Shown here piece by piece: positions 49,268 through 57,863 of a DNA stretch of 64,000 bases. The stretch is taken from NCBI GenBank assembly GCA_038748775.1, contig JBCDIT010000013.1, positions 48,230 through 112,229 of the forward strand, in the 5' to 3' direction. The notes beneath the pieces are model-generated. The model had not been told where the DNA came from. It did not search any database and saw only the letters and a list, made by a program, of their open reading frames with translations. Source of the stretch: DAIQNV01 sp038748775 (GTDB taxonomy: Bacteria; Planctomycetota; Phycisphaerae; Phycisphaerales; UBA1924). The translations under genes were made by a program, and so were the position numbers. Every line of letters starts with the position of its first letter. The stretch's first letter is position 1.

Positions 49268-49487
49268 GCGCCTGATCGCGGCGCTGGAGTCCCGGCGCCG
49301 CGCCGGCAAACGCCAGATAACGGGTGTTCCGGGAGATAACTCGGCCGAATCGCCATTTTTTTGGCGTGTCAGCCTCGCGTCTCGGGGAACCAGTCCACCT
49401 ACAGTTGCGGCCCGCTGCGACGGGTCGGCTTGCGCGTGCCGGCGTCGCGGCTCAACACGACGCGCACCAACCCCGAGGATCTCGACG

Positions 49488-50879
49488 ATGGCCGATACCG
49501 ACACCCCCCAGGGCGAACTCAACCCGACGGTTACCGTCGAAGATGCCGGCCCCAGCCTCAAGAAACTCCATATCGAGGTTTCGGCCGACGTCGTCGATGA
49601 CAAGCTCTCGTCATCGATCGACACGATCACCGTCGAGGCCGAGTTGCCTGGCTTCCGCAAGGGCCGTGCGCCGCGCCGGCTTGTGGAGAAGAAGTTCGGC
49701 TCGCTGATCCAGAACGAGGCCAAGCAGCAGTTGGTCGCGACCTCGTACCAAGAAGCGCTCGACCAACACAAGCTCAAGGTCATCGGCGAGCCCCGGGCCG
49801 ATGAACTCGACAAGGCGGAACTGAAGGAAGGGACGCCGCTGACCTTCACGGTCGAGGTCGAGGTGCAACCCGAGTTCGAGCTGCCCGAGATCGAGGGCAT
49901 CGAGGTGCTCAAGCCGGCCGCCGAGGTCACGGACGAGCAGGTCGACTCCGAGGTCGAGAAGATTCGCATCAATGAAGGCGATCTCGAGGAGCGCGACGCC
50001 CCGGAAGCCGGCGACTACATCACCGGCAACGGGAAGATGGTCGGCCCCGGCGACGACGGCGAGGAGAAGGTGTACTACGACATCAACGACGCCGTGGTCC
50101 GCGTCCCGCTCTCAGAGGACGAGGGCAAGGGCATGATCCTCGGTGTCCTGGTCGACGACTTCGAGAAGCAACTCGGTGCACCGAAGGCGGGCGAAAGCGT
50201 CACGATCACGACGAAGGGCCCCGAACTGCACGAGCGCGAAGAGCTCCGGGGCAAGGACCTCACCGTCACCTTCGAGGTGACGCGTATCGACCGGATCATC
50301 CCGGCCGAACTCGCCGACGTCGTGGCCCGGACCGGGTTCGAGTCCGAAGACCAGCTCAAGGAAGCGGTCAAGACGCGGCTCAGCCAGCGGGCCCTGGTCT
50401 CGCAAGCGACCGCGATGCGGCAGCAGATCGCCAAGCACTTGTCTGACAACGTCGAGATGGAACTCCCGGAGCGCACGACCGCCGGCCAGGCCGAACGGAT
50501 CTTGGAGCGGCGTCGCATGGAGCTCATGTACCGCGGCGTCGACCCGTCGGAGATCGAGACGCACATGGCCGAGCTCCGGGCTTCGTCCGCGACGGCGGCT
50601 CAGGGCGAACTCAAGCTGTTCTTCATCCTGAACGAAGCGGCCGAGAAGCTGGACGTGAAGGTCGAAGAGGCGGAGATCAACGGTCGGATCGCTCAGATGG
50701 CCGCCGAGCGGGGCCAGCGCCCAGAGATGCTCCGCCAAGAGCTGATGCAGACGCGGCGCATCACCCAGGTTTTCCAACAGCTCCGCGAGCACAAGACGAT
50801 GGACGCGATCCTTGCGAAGGCGAAGATCGAAGAAGTGAGCGTCGACGAGTTCAACGAGCGCGTCAAAGATGCAGGGTAA
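49488..50879 (+). CDS. tig: Trigger factor
   Basis: A 463-residue ribosome-bound chaperone. The N-terminal ribosome-binding domain has the signature GFRKGRAPRRLVEKKFG, docking on L23. The middle domain is FKBP-like but short of the usual catalytic pattern (DYITGNGKMVG...). The C-terminal helical arms run from about residue 255 (IPAELADVVARTGFESEDQLKEAV). Length and order are normal. clpP-clpX, its frequent downstream partners, are absent; a small hairpin (GACTCC-GTCT-GGAGTC, 50882-50897) follows the stop. Confidence 0.95.
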   Translation: MADTDTPQGELNPTVTVEDAGPSLKKLHIEVSADVVDDKLSSSIDTITVEAELPGFRKGRAPRRLVEKKFGSLIQNEAKQQLVATSYQEALDQHKLKVIGEPRADELDKAELKEGTPLTFTVEVEVQPEFELPEIEGIEVLKPAAEVTDEQVDSEVEKIRINEGDLEERDAPEAGDYITGNGKMVGPGDDGEEKVYYDINDAVVRVPLSEDEGKGMILGVLVDDFEKQLGAPKAGESVTITTKGPELHEREELRGKDLTVTFEVTRIDRIIPAELADVVARTGFESEDQLKEAVKTRLSQRALVSQATAMRQQIAKHLSDNVEMELPERTTAGQAERILERRRMELMYRGVDPSEIETHMAELRASSATAAQGELKLFFILNEAAEKLDVKVEEAEINGRIAQMAAERGQRPEMLRQELMQTRRITQVFQQLREHKTMDAILAKAKIEEVSVDEFNERVKDAG

Positions 50880-50900
50880 CAGACTCCGTCTGGAGTCAGC

Positions 50901-51623
50901 GTGATTCGATTCGCACTTTGCGCCATGATCCCGGCGTGTGTGTGCGGATGCGCCGTTGAGTATCGGGTCGACGTTGTGAAGTTACCCGACGAACTAGTGT
51001 CGTCTTCGAAGCGGATCGTCGATGAGTTCGGGGGGATGGAGCCTACTGACTTGGTGACGATCCACCAGATCAGCGGCTACAAAAGCGCTTTGGTGATCTG
51101 GCGATCGTCCGAGGGCGACCTCGTCACCGCTGAAGGCCGGAGCGTGAAGTTCCTGGACCATGGCCTTGTCGATCTTGGAGAGCCAGAAGAACTGTACACG
51201 GTCTCCGATCCCGAGTTGGCGCGGCTGTATCGAGCGATTTTGACGAGCTCGCTCGTGGACGCCCCTGCGCCCAGAGTGGGCGGTCATGGCGGGGCGTACT
51301 CGTGGCACTTGATCGGGCGTCTGACAAACGTTGCAGCGGTCGAGGGATTTCAGCCCTCCGGAGCTCGCTCGATAAAGGCTGTCATGGACATGTCGAGGAT
51401 CATTCACAACGACATCGAGCTGGAGGCGTTGTTCGAACTTGAAGTTCAAGGCTTCGAAAGCAACTACGAGGCCATAGACGATCCGAGCTGGCTAAGCAGC
51501 GAACTCTTTACGCTGTCGCATCTCGCTCATGGGCCTGGGATGCTCGGTATCCTGATGGAAATGCTTGACGAGGGTGCAATGGGACTCCAGGCTGCGAAAG
51601 CATCATCAGCCGAAGAGAGGTAA
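50901..51623 (+). CDS. Putative lipoprotein, unknown function
   Basis: A 240-residue protein starting at GTG 50901. The N-terminus MIRFALCAMIPACVCGCAVE carries a short hydrophobic stretch ending in a possible lipobox (VCGC). The rest is mixed alpha/beta with charged and acidic regions (FDELVDEFGG..., a late GPGMLGILMEMLDEGAMGLQ). No family is recognised. It follows tig after 21 nt. Confidence 0.55.
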   Translation: MIRFALCAMIPACVCGCAVEYRVDVVKLPDELVSSSKRIVDEFGGMEPTDLVTIHQISGYKSALVIWRSSEGDLVTAEGRSVKFLDHGLVDLGEPEELYTVSDPELARLYRAILTSSLVDAPAPRVGGHGGAYSWHLIGRLTNVAAVEGFQPSGARSIKAVMDMSRIIHNDIELEALFELEVQGFESNYEAIDDPSWLSSELFTLSHLAHGPGMLGILMEMLDEGAMGLQAAKASSAEER

Positions 51624-51645
51624 AACGAGGCGGCTCGCAGTCCTC

Positions 51646-51924
51646 TCAGGCTTCGCGACGCGGCGAGTTCAGGGCGCCGCACGAAGAACATTCGGCGCCG
51701 TATGGGCCCGACTGGGCTCCGCCGAGGGAAGCCCCGCAGCGGGTGCACACCGCGGCCTTGAGGGGTGCCATGACCGTGTTCACCGCCGCCGCGACCGTGA
51801 TCAGTGCAACGCCAACAACCGGCAGCACGGGCAGCGCCGCGACGGACACGGCCGTGACCGACCCGACGACCCCGGCAACCAGGATGGCGAGCACTCGAAG
51901 GCGAACTTTTTGGAGCAACGGCAA
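51646..51924 (-). CDS. Small membrane protein with C-terminal zinc ribbon
   Basis: A 92-residue protein: a hydrophobic region of about 40 residues (LAILVAGVVGSVTAVSVAALPVLPVVGVALITVAAAV), long enough for two helices, followed by CTRCGASLGGAQSGPYGAECSSCGAL, a zinc ribbon. No family is recognised; it has the same layout as the 33977-34360 and 63186-63710 proteins. Confidence 0.55.
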   Translation of the reverse strand: MPLLQKVRLRVLAILVAGVVGSVTAVSVAALPVLPVVGVALITVAAAVNTVMAPLKAAVCTRCGASLGGAQSGPYGAECSSCGALNSPRREA

Positions 51925-52019
51925 ATCTGGGTCTCCGGGCTAAGCCAGCATCGTACCCCGGAGATCGACCAAATGGGCCCGGCTGCAACATCCATCATCT
52001 TGGTCAAGACGAATCCCGC

Positions 52020-52622
52020 TCAGCCCAGCGGGCGGTAGAGATCGACGATGCGTGCCAACTCGTGGGGAGTCGGCACCCCAGGCATCACGATCTCTTCTTC
52101 GTCGGTCCCGCTCGACGCGATCGAGACCTGTCCGACGTTCCAGACACGCTGCCAGAAGTTCTGCTCGATCTTGACATTACGGATGTTGTCGTGGAGAACC
52201 TCGGTCGTACGCCGGCTGAAGAGCCCGATGGTCATCACGGTGCGTTTGTTCGTCACCCGGAGCCTGCATGCGTAGGTCTGGACCTTCCAGACGATGAGGT
52301 ACGCCATCGAGCCGAGACCAACGACGCCCAATAACGCGGCAATGATCGGCTTGTTCTGATACGCCATCCAACCGCCGTACCCGAGTGAACCGAGCACCAT
52401 GACCGCGAGTGAGAAGAAGCGGAATGGGGCGGTGCGGAGCATCGCGGCACGGATACGCGTGACCTCTTGTTCCGGCCCTGAATCGGGCGGAAGCCCGGCC
52501 TGCTCGGCCCGGTCGGCCGGCCGGGTGTCCACCGGGCGCGATTCATCCCGGGCCGCATCGGCGGCCCGTTCATCGGGGTCACGGGTGTCGATTCCCTTGG
52601 GCTTGTCGGCCGCGTCGGCCAT
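52020..52622 (-). CDS. Membrane protein with bacterial PH (bPH2-like) domain
   Basis: A 200-residue protein. After a charged, disordered 55-residue start come two hydrophobic helices (about 68-112, FFSLAVMVLGSLGYGGWMA and IIAALLGVVGLGSMAYLIVW) and a bacterial PH domain: CRLRVTNKRTVMTIGLFSRRTTEVLHDNIRNVKIEQNFWQRVWNVGQVSIASSGTDEEEIVMPGVP. The family is linked to membrane stress functions. ATG 52622 was preferred to the adjacent GTG at 52625. Confidence 0.8.
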   Translation of the reverse strand: MADAADKPKGIDTRDPDERAADAARDESRPVDTRPADRAEQAGLPPDSGPEQEVTRIRAAMLRTAPFRFFSLAVMVLGSLGYGGWMAYQNKPIIAALLGVVGLGSMAYLIVWKVQTYACRLRVTNKRTVMTIGLFSRRTTEVLHDNIRNVKIEQNFWQRVWNVGQVSIASSGTDEEEIVMPGVPTPHELARIVDLYRPLG

Positions 52623-52735
52623 CACGCACTCCGATCAGGTGGTCCACAGGCGTTCGCCGGGGCTGCCCCGGCGCTCGTACACCATACTCGGATCCGGGGC
52701 GTCCGCGTTTCCGCCTGTTTGGGTAGGTCGTTGGG

Positions 52736-53887
52736 TTACCCGTCGGCCCACTTGCGAAGCGCGGGGCCGGTGTAGTCGGCCAGCGGTCGGATGAGCCGGT
52801 TGTTGGCGTGCTGCTCGAGCACGTGAGCGGCCCAGCCGGCGACGCGAGCCGCGACGAAGATCGGTGTGTACTGAGGCACCGGGATGCCCATCGTGAAGTA
52901 CGTCATCCCACAAGGGAAATCGACGTTCGGATGGATGGACTTCTGGTCGAGCATGATCTTCATGACCGCTTCGCCGGTGTCGAACAGGTCGACGTACTCT
53001 TGGCCCTTCTCTTCGGCCAGCTTGCGGCCCAGGGCGTGCAAGATCGGAGCCCGGTGATCGCCGTTCTTGTAGACGCGGTGCCCGAAGCCCATGAGCTTGC
53101 GTTTCTCGGCAAACGCGGTTTCCATGAAGCCGTCGACCGTGCCGCCGGTGTCGAGGTGCGCACGGATGTCGTTGAGCATGTCCATCGCGGCTTCGTTCGC
53201 GCCGCCGTGAAGGGGACCCTTGAGCGCCGCGATCGCGCCGGTCAGGGCGCCGTGCAGATCGCTCAGAGTCGCGGCGATCACGCGGCTCGTGAACGTGCTC
53301 GCGTTGAAGTCATGCTCTGCGTACAGCGTGAGACTGACGTCCATGGTGCGCTCGTTGACCGCACTGGGTTTCTCGCCGGTCATCATGTAAAGCATGTTGC
53401 CGGCGTGGCTCAGCGATGGATCGCCGCCCTCTTCGAGGCCGACGATTTCGCGGCCATCGATGACGTTCTGCATGTGCCCGATGATGGTCGGGATACGGGC
53501 AAGGATCCGCTTGGCTTTACGAAGCTCGGCGTCGCGCTCTACCGACTGGCTCTCGGGGTCGAGATTGCCGAGCAGCGAGACGGCGGTGCGCGTGACGTCC
53601 ATCGGGACCGCCCAGCCGGCGTCGATGGCGGGTTTGCACGCCTTGAGGTATTCAACCACCGGCGCCGGAAGGGCCCGTTCGGCAACGAGTTCGCCCTTGA
53701 ACCGGTCAAGTTCGCCGGCGTTGGGCTTGTGGCCCTCGAGAAGCAGAAACGCCGTTTCCTCAAACGCGGCGTTCTGGGCGAGATCGTTGACGGAATAGCC
53801 GCGGTAGATCAGATCGTCTTGCTCGACCTTGCAGATCTCGGTGTTTCCGGCGACCAGGCCTTCGAGACCTGCGGGCTTTGTGGACAT
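52736..53887 (-). CDS. prpC: Citrate synthase family, probably 2-methylcitrate synthase
   Basis: A 383-residue enzyme condensing an acyl-CoA with oxaloacetate. Catalytic motifs are GPLHGGANEAAM (His), MGFGHRVYKNGDHRAP (His) and SIHPNVDFPCGM (Asp), with short type II-like length. Sequence alone does not cleanly separate citrate from 2-methylcitrate synthase; the neighbouring prpB (76 nt upstream on the same strand) and prpD favour propionyl-CoA as the substrate. It could also serve as a citrate synthase if none is encoded elsewhere. It shares a transcript with prpB. Confidence 0.85.
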   Translation of the reverse strand: MSTKPAGLEGLVAGNTEICKVEQDDLIYRGYSVNDLAQNAAFEETAFLLLEGHKPNAGELDRFKGELVAERALPAPVVEYLKACKPAIDAGWAVPMDVTRTAVSLLGNLDPESQSVERDAELRKAKRILARIPTIIGHMQNVIDGREIVGLEEGGDPSLSHAGNMLYMMTGEKPSAVNERTMDVSLTLYAEHDFNASTFTSRVIAATLSDLHGALTGAIAALKGPLHGGANEAAMDMLNDIRAHLDTGGTVDGFMETAFAEKRKLMGFGHRVYKNGDHRAPILHALGRKLAEEKGQEYVDLFDTGEAVMKIMLDQKSIHPNVDFPCGMTYFTMGIPVPQYTPIFVAARVAGWAAHVLEQHANNRLIRPLADYTGPALRKWADG

Positions 53888-53963
53888 GGAGGACTCCTGT
53901 GAAGGCTTGTGGTGAACAGAAGTCTAGGCGAAGCCGGAGCCGTACTCGGAGATCTGGGGGGAT

Positions 53964-54866
53964 CTAGGTCGGGTGCGACCAAGGCTGGCCCGGCGTGTAG
54001 CCCAGGGCCTCGTAGAGTTCGGTTCGGGTCTGCATCTGGTCGAGAAAGGGCTCGACCGAGCCGGTGTCCTTGAGCTGCGTGAGGGCCTTGCTCACGGCGC
54101 CCAACGCGACCCGGAGCATGGTGACCGGGAAGATGACGATGTCGTAGCCGAGCTCTGCGAATCGGTCGAGGGGGATCAACGGGGTCTTGCCGAACTCGGT
54201 CATGTTCGCGAGGAGGTACACCTTGGATGAGACACGACCCCGGAGCACTGTCGCGAATCGTGCGAAGTCGTCTTCGGACTTCAGGCCCTCGGGGAAGATC
54301 ATCGCCGCGCCCGACTGGACGTAGGCGACCGCTCGATCGACGGCCGCGTCGAAGCCCTCGACGCCGGCGGCGTCGGTACGGGCGCAGATGACAAAATCGG
54401 GGTCGTGCGTTTCCTTTGCGGTCTGCGCCGCCCACGCGACCTTGCTCGCCATGTGTTCAGTGGGCACAAGCGTCTTTCCGTCGAGATGTCCGCACCGCTT
54501 CGGGAACACCTGGTCTTCGAGATGCAGTCCGGCGGCTCCGGCGCGGGCGTATTCGACGACGGTCCGCACAATCATTTCTTCTTCACCAAAGCCGGTGTCC
54601 GCGTCGGCGATGACCGGTAGGCGCGTGCCGTCGTCGGTTCGCGCGGCTTGCGTCACTTCACGCACCATTTGGGCGAAGCGATCGAGTGTCAGCAACCCGA
54701 CATCGGGCACACCGGCCGCCGCGGAGGTCGCGCCGCCGGAGACATACGCGGCGGAGAATCCGGCGCGGGCCACCTCGCGTGCGACGAGTCCGTTGAACGC
54801 GCCGGGGGCGGCGACGATACCTTGGTCCATAAGGTGACGGAGACGGGCGCCTGGGGTCGTGGTCAT
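53964..54866 (-). CDS. prpB: 2-methylisocitrate lyase
   Basis: A 300-residue lyase of the isocitrate lyase/PEP mutase superfamily that cleaves 2-methylisocitrate to succinate and pyruvate. AAYVSGGATSA, PVIADADTGFG, HLEDQVFPKRCGHLDGK with the catalytic Cys of the KRCGH signature, and ICARTDA are all present, plus the C-terminal lid. Length is typical of PrpB, shorter than isocitrate lyase. Located upstream of the citrate/methylcitrate synthase gene on the same strand. Confidence 0.92.
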   Translation of the reverse strand: MTTTPGARLRHLMDQGIVAAPGAFNGLVAREVARAGFSAAYVSGGATSAAAGVPDVGLLTLDRFAQMVREVTQAARTDDGTRLPVIADADTGFGEEEMIVRTVVEYARAGAAGLHLEDQVFPKRCGHLDGKTLVPTEHMASKVAWAAQTAKETHDPDFVICARTDAAGVEGFDAAVDRAVAYVQSGAAMIFPEGLKSEDDFARFATVLRGRVSSKVYLLANMTEFGKTPLIPLDRFAELGYDIVIFPVTMLRVALGAVSKALTQLKDTGSVEPFLDQMQTRTELYEALGYTPGQPWSHPT

Positions 54867-54874
54867 GGTCCACT

Positions 54875-55744
54875 TTAGGGGGCGTCGTGGTCCGGGCTCT
54901 CGCTGAGGCGCGCGATCGCCTCACGGATCACGCCGGAGCTGTTCCAGGGAAGGAAGTGGTTGACGCCTTCGAGCTTGGTCAAACGGATGGACTCGGCGTT
55001 GGCGAACGCGTGCATCATGAACTCGACGTTGGCGTAGGGCACCTGGGCGTCTTTCGTGCCGTGGATGATCTCGATCGGGGCGGTGACACGATCGAGCCGT
55101 GCCGCGAGCTGTTCCAACTCAGCCTTAAGGGGGAGCAGCTCTCGGTTGGTGTTTCGGAGCCACCGGGGGATGACGCTCCGGATCAAGGGCCACTCACCAA
55201 CGTGCTGAATAAACAGCACTTGCTCAAGTTCAGGGTCGAGCGAGCCGGCGAGGATAACCAGCCCGCCGATGCGGTCGGGGTGCTCTGCCGCGACCGCCGC
55301 GGCGATCGGGCCTCCAAGCGAGTGGCCCACCAGGATCGGCTTCTGACCTTTCCTGAGCAGGGGCTCGATGGCCGCGGCCTGGTCGCTCAGGCTGGGGAAC
55401 GCCCGACCGGGGTTGGAGGCGCCGAAGCCCGGTCGATCGAGGGCGAGCGACTCCGTATCCGCGACGGGGTCGGTGAGAAAGTCGGACCAGTTCAGGGCGT
55501 CGCCCGGGGTGCCGTGGATGTATATCACCGGTCGCCCCCCGCGGGTTCCACCTCGAAACGCCCGGACCACGACTTCGGTTCCGTCGAGCGTCACCGGGTA
55601 GCTGAAACGCTCGAGCCGCGCGACGTCGCTGGCTTCGGAACTGTTTGAGGGGAGGGAGCATGCGATGGAGAACCACGCAGGCGTAAGGGCCAGGATGGTC
55701 GCGGCCTGGCGGCGGACGGCAGTCAGTGGAGAACGAGAGGGCAT
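54875..55744 (-). CDS. Alpha/beta-hydrolase, lipoprotein-like signal
   Basis: A 289-residue alpha/beta-hydrolase. ATG 55744 opens MPSRSPLTAVRRQAATILALTPAWFSIAC, a signal ending in a Cys that could be lipidated. Catalytic triad: Ser in VGHSLGGPIA, Asp in HGTKDAQVP, His in GVNHFLPW; oxyanion loop HGTPGDALNW. Substrate unknown. The frame continues to 56020, but that part is not supported. Confidence 0.82.
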   Translation of the reverse strand: MPSRSPLTAVRRQAATILALTPAWFSIACSLPSNSSEASDVARLERFSYPVTLDGTEVVVRAFRGGTRGGRPVIYIHGTPGDALNWSDFLTDPVADTESLALDRPGFGASNPGRAFPSLSDQAAAIEPLLRKGQKPILVGHSLGGPIAAAVAAEHPDRIGGLVILAGSLDPELEQVLFIQHVGEWPLIRSVIPRWLRNTNRELLPLKAELEQLAARLDRVTAPIEIIHGTKDAQVPYANVEFMMHAFANAESIRLTKLEGVNHFLPWNSSGVIREAIARLSESPDHDAP

Positions 55745-55784
55745 GCGGTCGCAACTCCGGTCGGTCGTGCGATATTCTGGTCGT

Positions 55785-56339
55785 ATGACGACGAAACTCA
55801 ACACCGTTCTGGGCGTGGTTCTCGTGGGCATCGTTGGCGCGGCCGGGTGCAGTTCGGCCCCGAAGGCCGCCGAGAGGCCGGCGCCGCCTCGGATCTCAGA
55901 CTGGGAAGATTTCTCGCCCGAGTCTGAGTCTGAGCGTGCGTTCATCGGCGGACAGCCAAGCGTTGAGGCCCTACGCGAATTCAAGGCGAGCGGCGGGATG
56001 ATCGTCGTCAATTTGCGCACCGATGACGAGATGGCAAGGCTCCCCTATTACGCCAGCGTCGTTGAGGCCGAAGGTCTTGAGTACGTGCACGTGCCGACGA
56101 GGGGATCGGAGATGGGCACGAGCCAGTACGAAGTGGTCCGCGACGCGATTGACTCGGCCGATGGCCCGGTGCTCTTGCACTGCGGGAGCGGGGGGCGTGC
56201 GATGTACATGTGGGCGGGGCACATGACGCAGTCGGACGGCAAGAGCCCGGACGAGGCGAAGGCGTGGTGCTCGGCGCAGCGCGAGGAACCCTGGGAGGGA
56301 GGGGAGCTGGCGATCGATCGGATCGTCTCTGGGGAATAG
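55785..56339 (+). CDS. Lipoprotein with beta-lactamase-hydrolase-like/Tyr-phosphatase fold
   Basis: A 184-residue lipoprotein (lipobox GAAGC at residues 18-22) with a phosphatase-like domain: AFIGGQPSVEALREFKASGGMIVVNLRTDDEMARLPYY, YVHVPTRG and LLHCGSGGRAMYMWAGHM, the last giving the CX5R phosphate loop (C-G-S-G-G-R-A). This matches the BLH/DUF442 group. It may act on phosphorylated or sulfur substrates at the membrane. ATG 55785 is divergent from the hydrolase with 40 nt between starts. Confidence 0.8.
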   Translation: MTTKLNTVLGVVLVGIVGAAGCSSAPKAAERPAPPRISDWEDFSPESESERAFIGGQPSVEALREFKASGGMIVVNLRTDDEMARLPYYASVVEAEGLEYVHVPTRGSEMGTSQYEVVRDAIDSADGPVLLHCGSGGRAMYMWAGHMTQSDGKSPDEAKAWCSAQREEPWEGGELAIDRIVSGE

Positions 56340-56489
56340 CGACTCGGGCGACGGGTCGTTCGAGCGGGGGTGGGGATCGATGCCTGACTTCGTTGCGGCT
56401 CGTCTCGGCGCTGTGGCCTGGCAGAGCACCGGTCACCGGTTGGTCGTCCGGGTTCTCGGCGAGGGCCCAATCAGTACGGAGGACATTGG

Positions 56490-57722
56490 ATGGAGCCAAT
56501 CGTCGTTCGAGGTGAGCGCTGCCTTCGGCGGGCCGGGTGGACGCCCGATCGTCGAGTCGATCCGAAGCCGGCGATGGTCAGCCTCGAGGAGTTGGGGTGG
56601 GACGTCTGGCCCAAGCTCGAGAGCTTCCTCGCAGAGTTCGATGGCTTGTCCATCGGGTACCCCGAGCTGGGCAGGAGCGGCTACGACCTCACCGCGAAGT
56701 TGGACGTATGGGCGCAAGCACCGGAGGCCCGCGACGTCACGCAGTCCATCGGGCGATATGCCCACGTCGGCGACGTAGCGCGCGGGTACGGGTTCTTCTA
56801 TATCAACGAAGATGATGAGTTCTACGCCGACTACGGCCCATTCGGTGGAGGCATCGTACCTCTCGGGCGCTCGATGGCCGAAGCCATCGGTACGCTTTCG
56901 ACGTACACGCCGGGGAGCTTTGAGAGTCACGTTCCAGGTGATGGCGTGTATTGCGGCATCGTCGCACGGGCACCGGCGGTGTTCGAGTCGCGCGAAGAAT
57001 GTCGAGATCTCGTCCGGGCGGCGGTTACAGCGCTCGACCCTTCTCCGACCGGGGCCGCAGACATCGTCTTCGATCTGGGTTCAGTCGCTCAAATCGGACC
57101 GAGTGGTGAGAGGCTTCCCATACCAACGGTCACCGGCACGGACGCGGCGGCCGACATTCTCTGGGATCGCATGGCTTCAGACGACGAGCAGTCCATGTCC
57201 AACGATCTCTTGTGTCACGATCACGAGAACCGCACGACGGTCGTCGATCTGTCGCTTCAGGAAATCCCGTATCCGTTCATCCGTTTGAAGTCAACGACTC
57301 TGCTTCCATTCGAGCGATGCGTCGACATCGCTCGCACCGGGCTCGCCTCTTGGCCGTACCGCGCCGTCCAAGGGCTGAACGCCTTCTTCGACCTCTCGTG
57401 GGAGATCACCGAGTGGATGGCTCTGCGGCTTCACATCGAACACCGACGGTTCGAACACAAGTTCGACGGGGCGATGCGTCGGGAGGGCATCGATCGGTAC
57501 GCCGCGGTCTCGGCGGCGGTTCGCGAAGTGGTTCTGGCCAAGGGGCTCCGGGGTGAGTGCGCGGTCACCCGGCATGCCGAGGTTCGCGAGTCGATCGATG
57601 AGGTCGCGCGGCTACTGATTGCGGAAGCTTCGTTCCACGATCGGATGAGGAGCATCGTGGGTGAGTCCGATCTGCCCGACTACCTGGCGGCGCTCCGCGA
57701 TATGCAGATCGTCGGCGAGTGA
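56490..57722 (+). CDS. SUKH-3-like immunity domain protein with unknown C-terminal domain
   Basis: A 410-residue cytosolic protein. Residues about 8-130 resemble SUKH-3: CLRRAGWTPDRRVDP, VWPKLESFLAEFDGLSIGYP, IGRYAHVGDVARGYGFFYINEDDEFYADYGP and IVPLGRSMAEAIGTL. SUKH proteins are widespread immunity proteins against contact-dependent nuclease toxins, and some serve other roles. The remaining 280 residues match nothing recognised; they contain FDLSWEITEWMALRLHIEHRRFEHKFDGAMRREGI and look helical. No toxin gene is adjacent. A GTG/ATG choice upstream remains possible; ATG 56490 fits the domain start. Confidence 0.7.
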   Translation: MEPIVVRGERCLRRAGWTPDRRVDPKPAMVSLEELGWDVWPKLESFLAEFDGLSIGYPELGRSGYDLTAKLDVWAQAPEARDVTQSIGRYAHVGDVARGYGFFYINEDDEFYADYGPFGGGIVPLGRSMAEAIGTLSTYTPGSFESHVPGDGVYCGIVARAPAVFESREECRDLVRAAVTALDPSPTGAADIVFDLGSVAQIGPSGERLPIPTVTGTDAAADILWDRMASDDEQSMSNDLLCHDHENRTTVVDLSLQEIPYPFIRLKSTTLLPFERCVDIARTGLASWPYRAVQGLNAFFDLSWEITEWMALRLHIEHRRFEHKFDGAMRREGIDRYAAVSAAVREVVLAKGLRGECAVTRHAEVRESIDEVARLLIAEASFHDRMRSIVGESDLPDYLAALRDMQIVGE

Positions 57723-57863
57723 GCGGATCCGATGCCTAAGCGGTAGCACCAATGGGCCGAGACCCTCGCCGGATATCCGTGAAGAGGAACCCAGAGCCTC
57801 CGAGCATCCGCTGGCGCGGACACCGGGTCCGTCGACGGTTGTTTCCGAACGCCGGCAGACGTG

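Noticed and set aside
49351..49366. CGCCA-T6-TGGCG hairpin before tig
   Set aside because: The T-run is in the loop rather than after the stem, so it is not an intrinsic terminator; no other role is supported.
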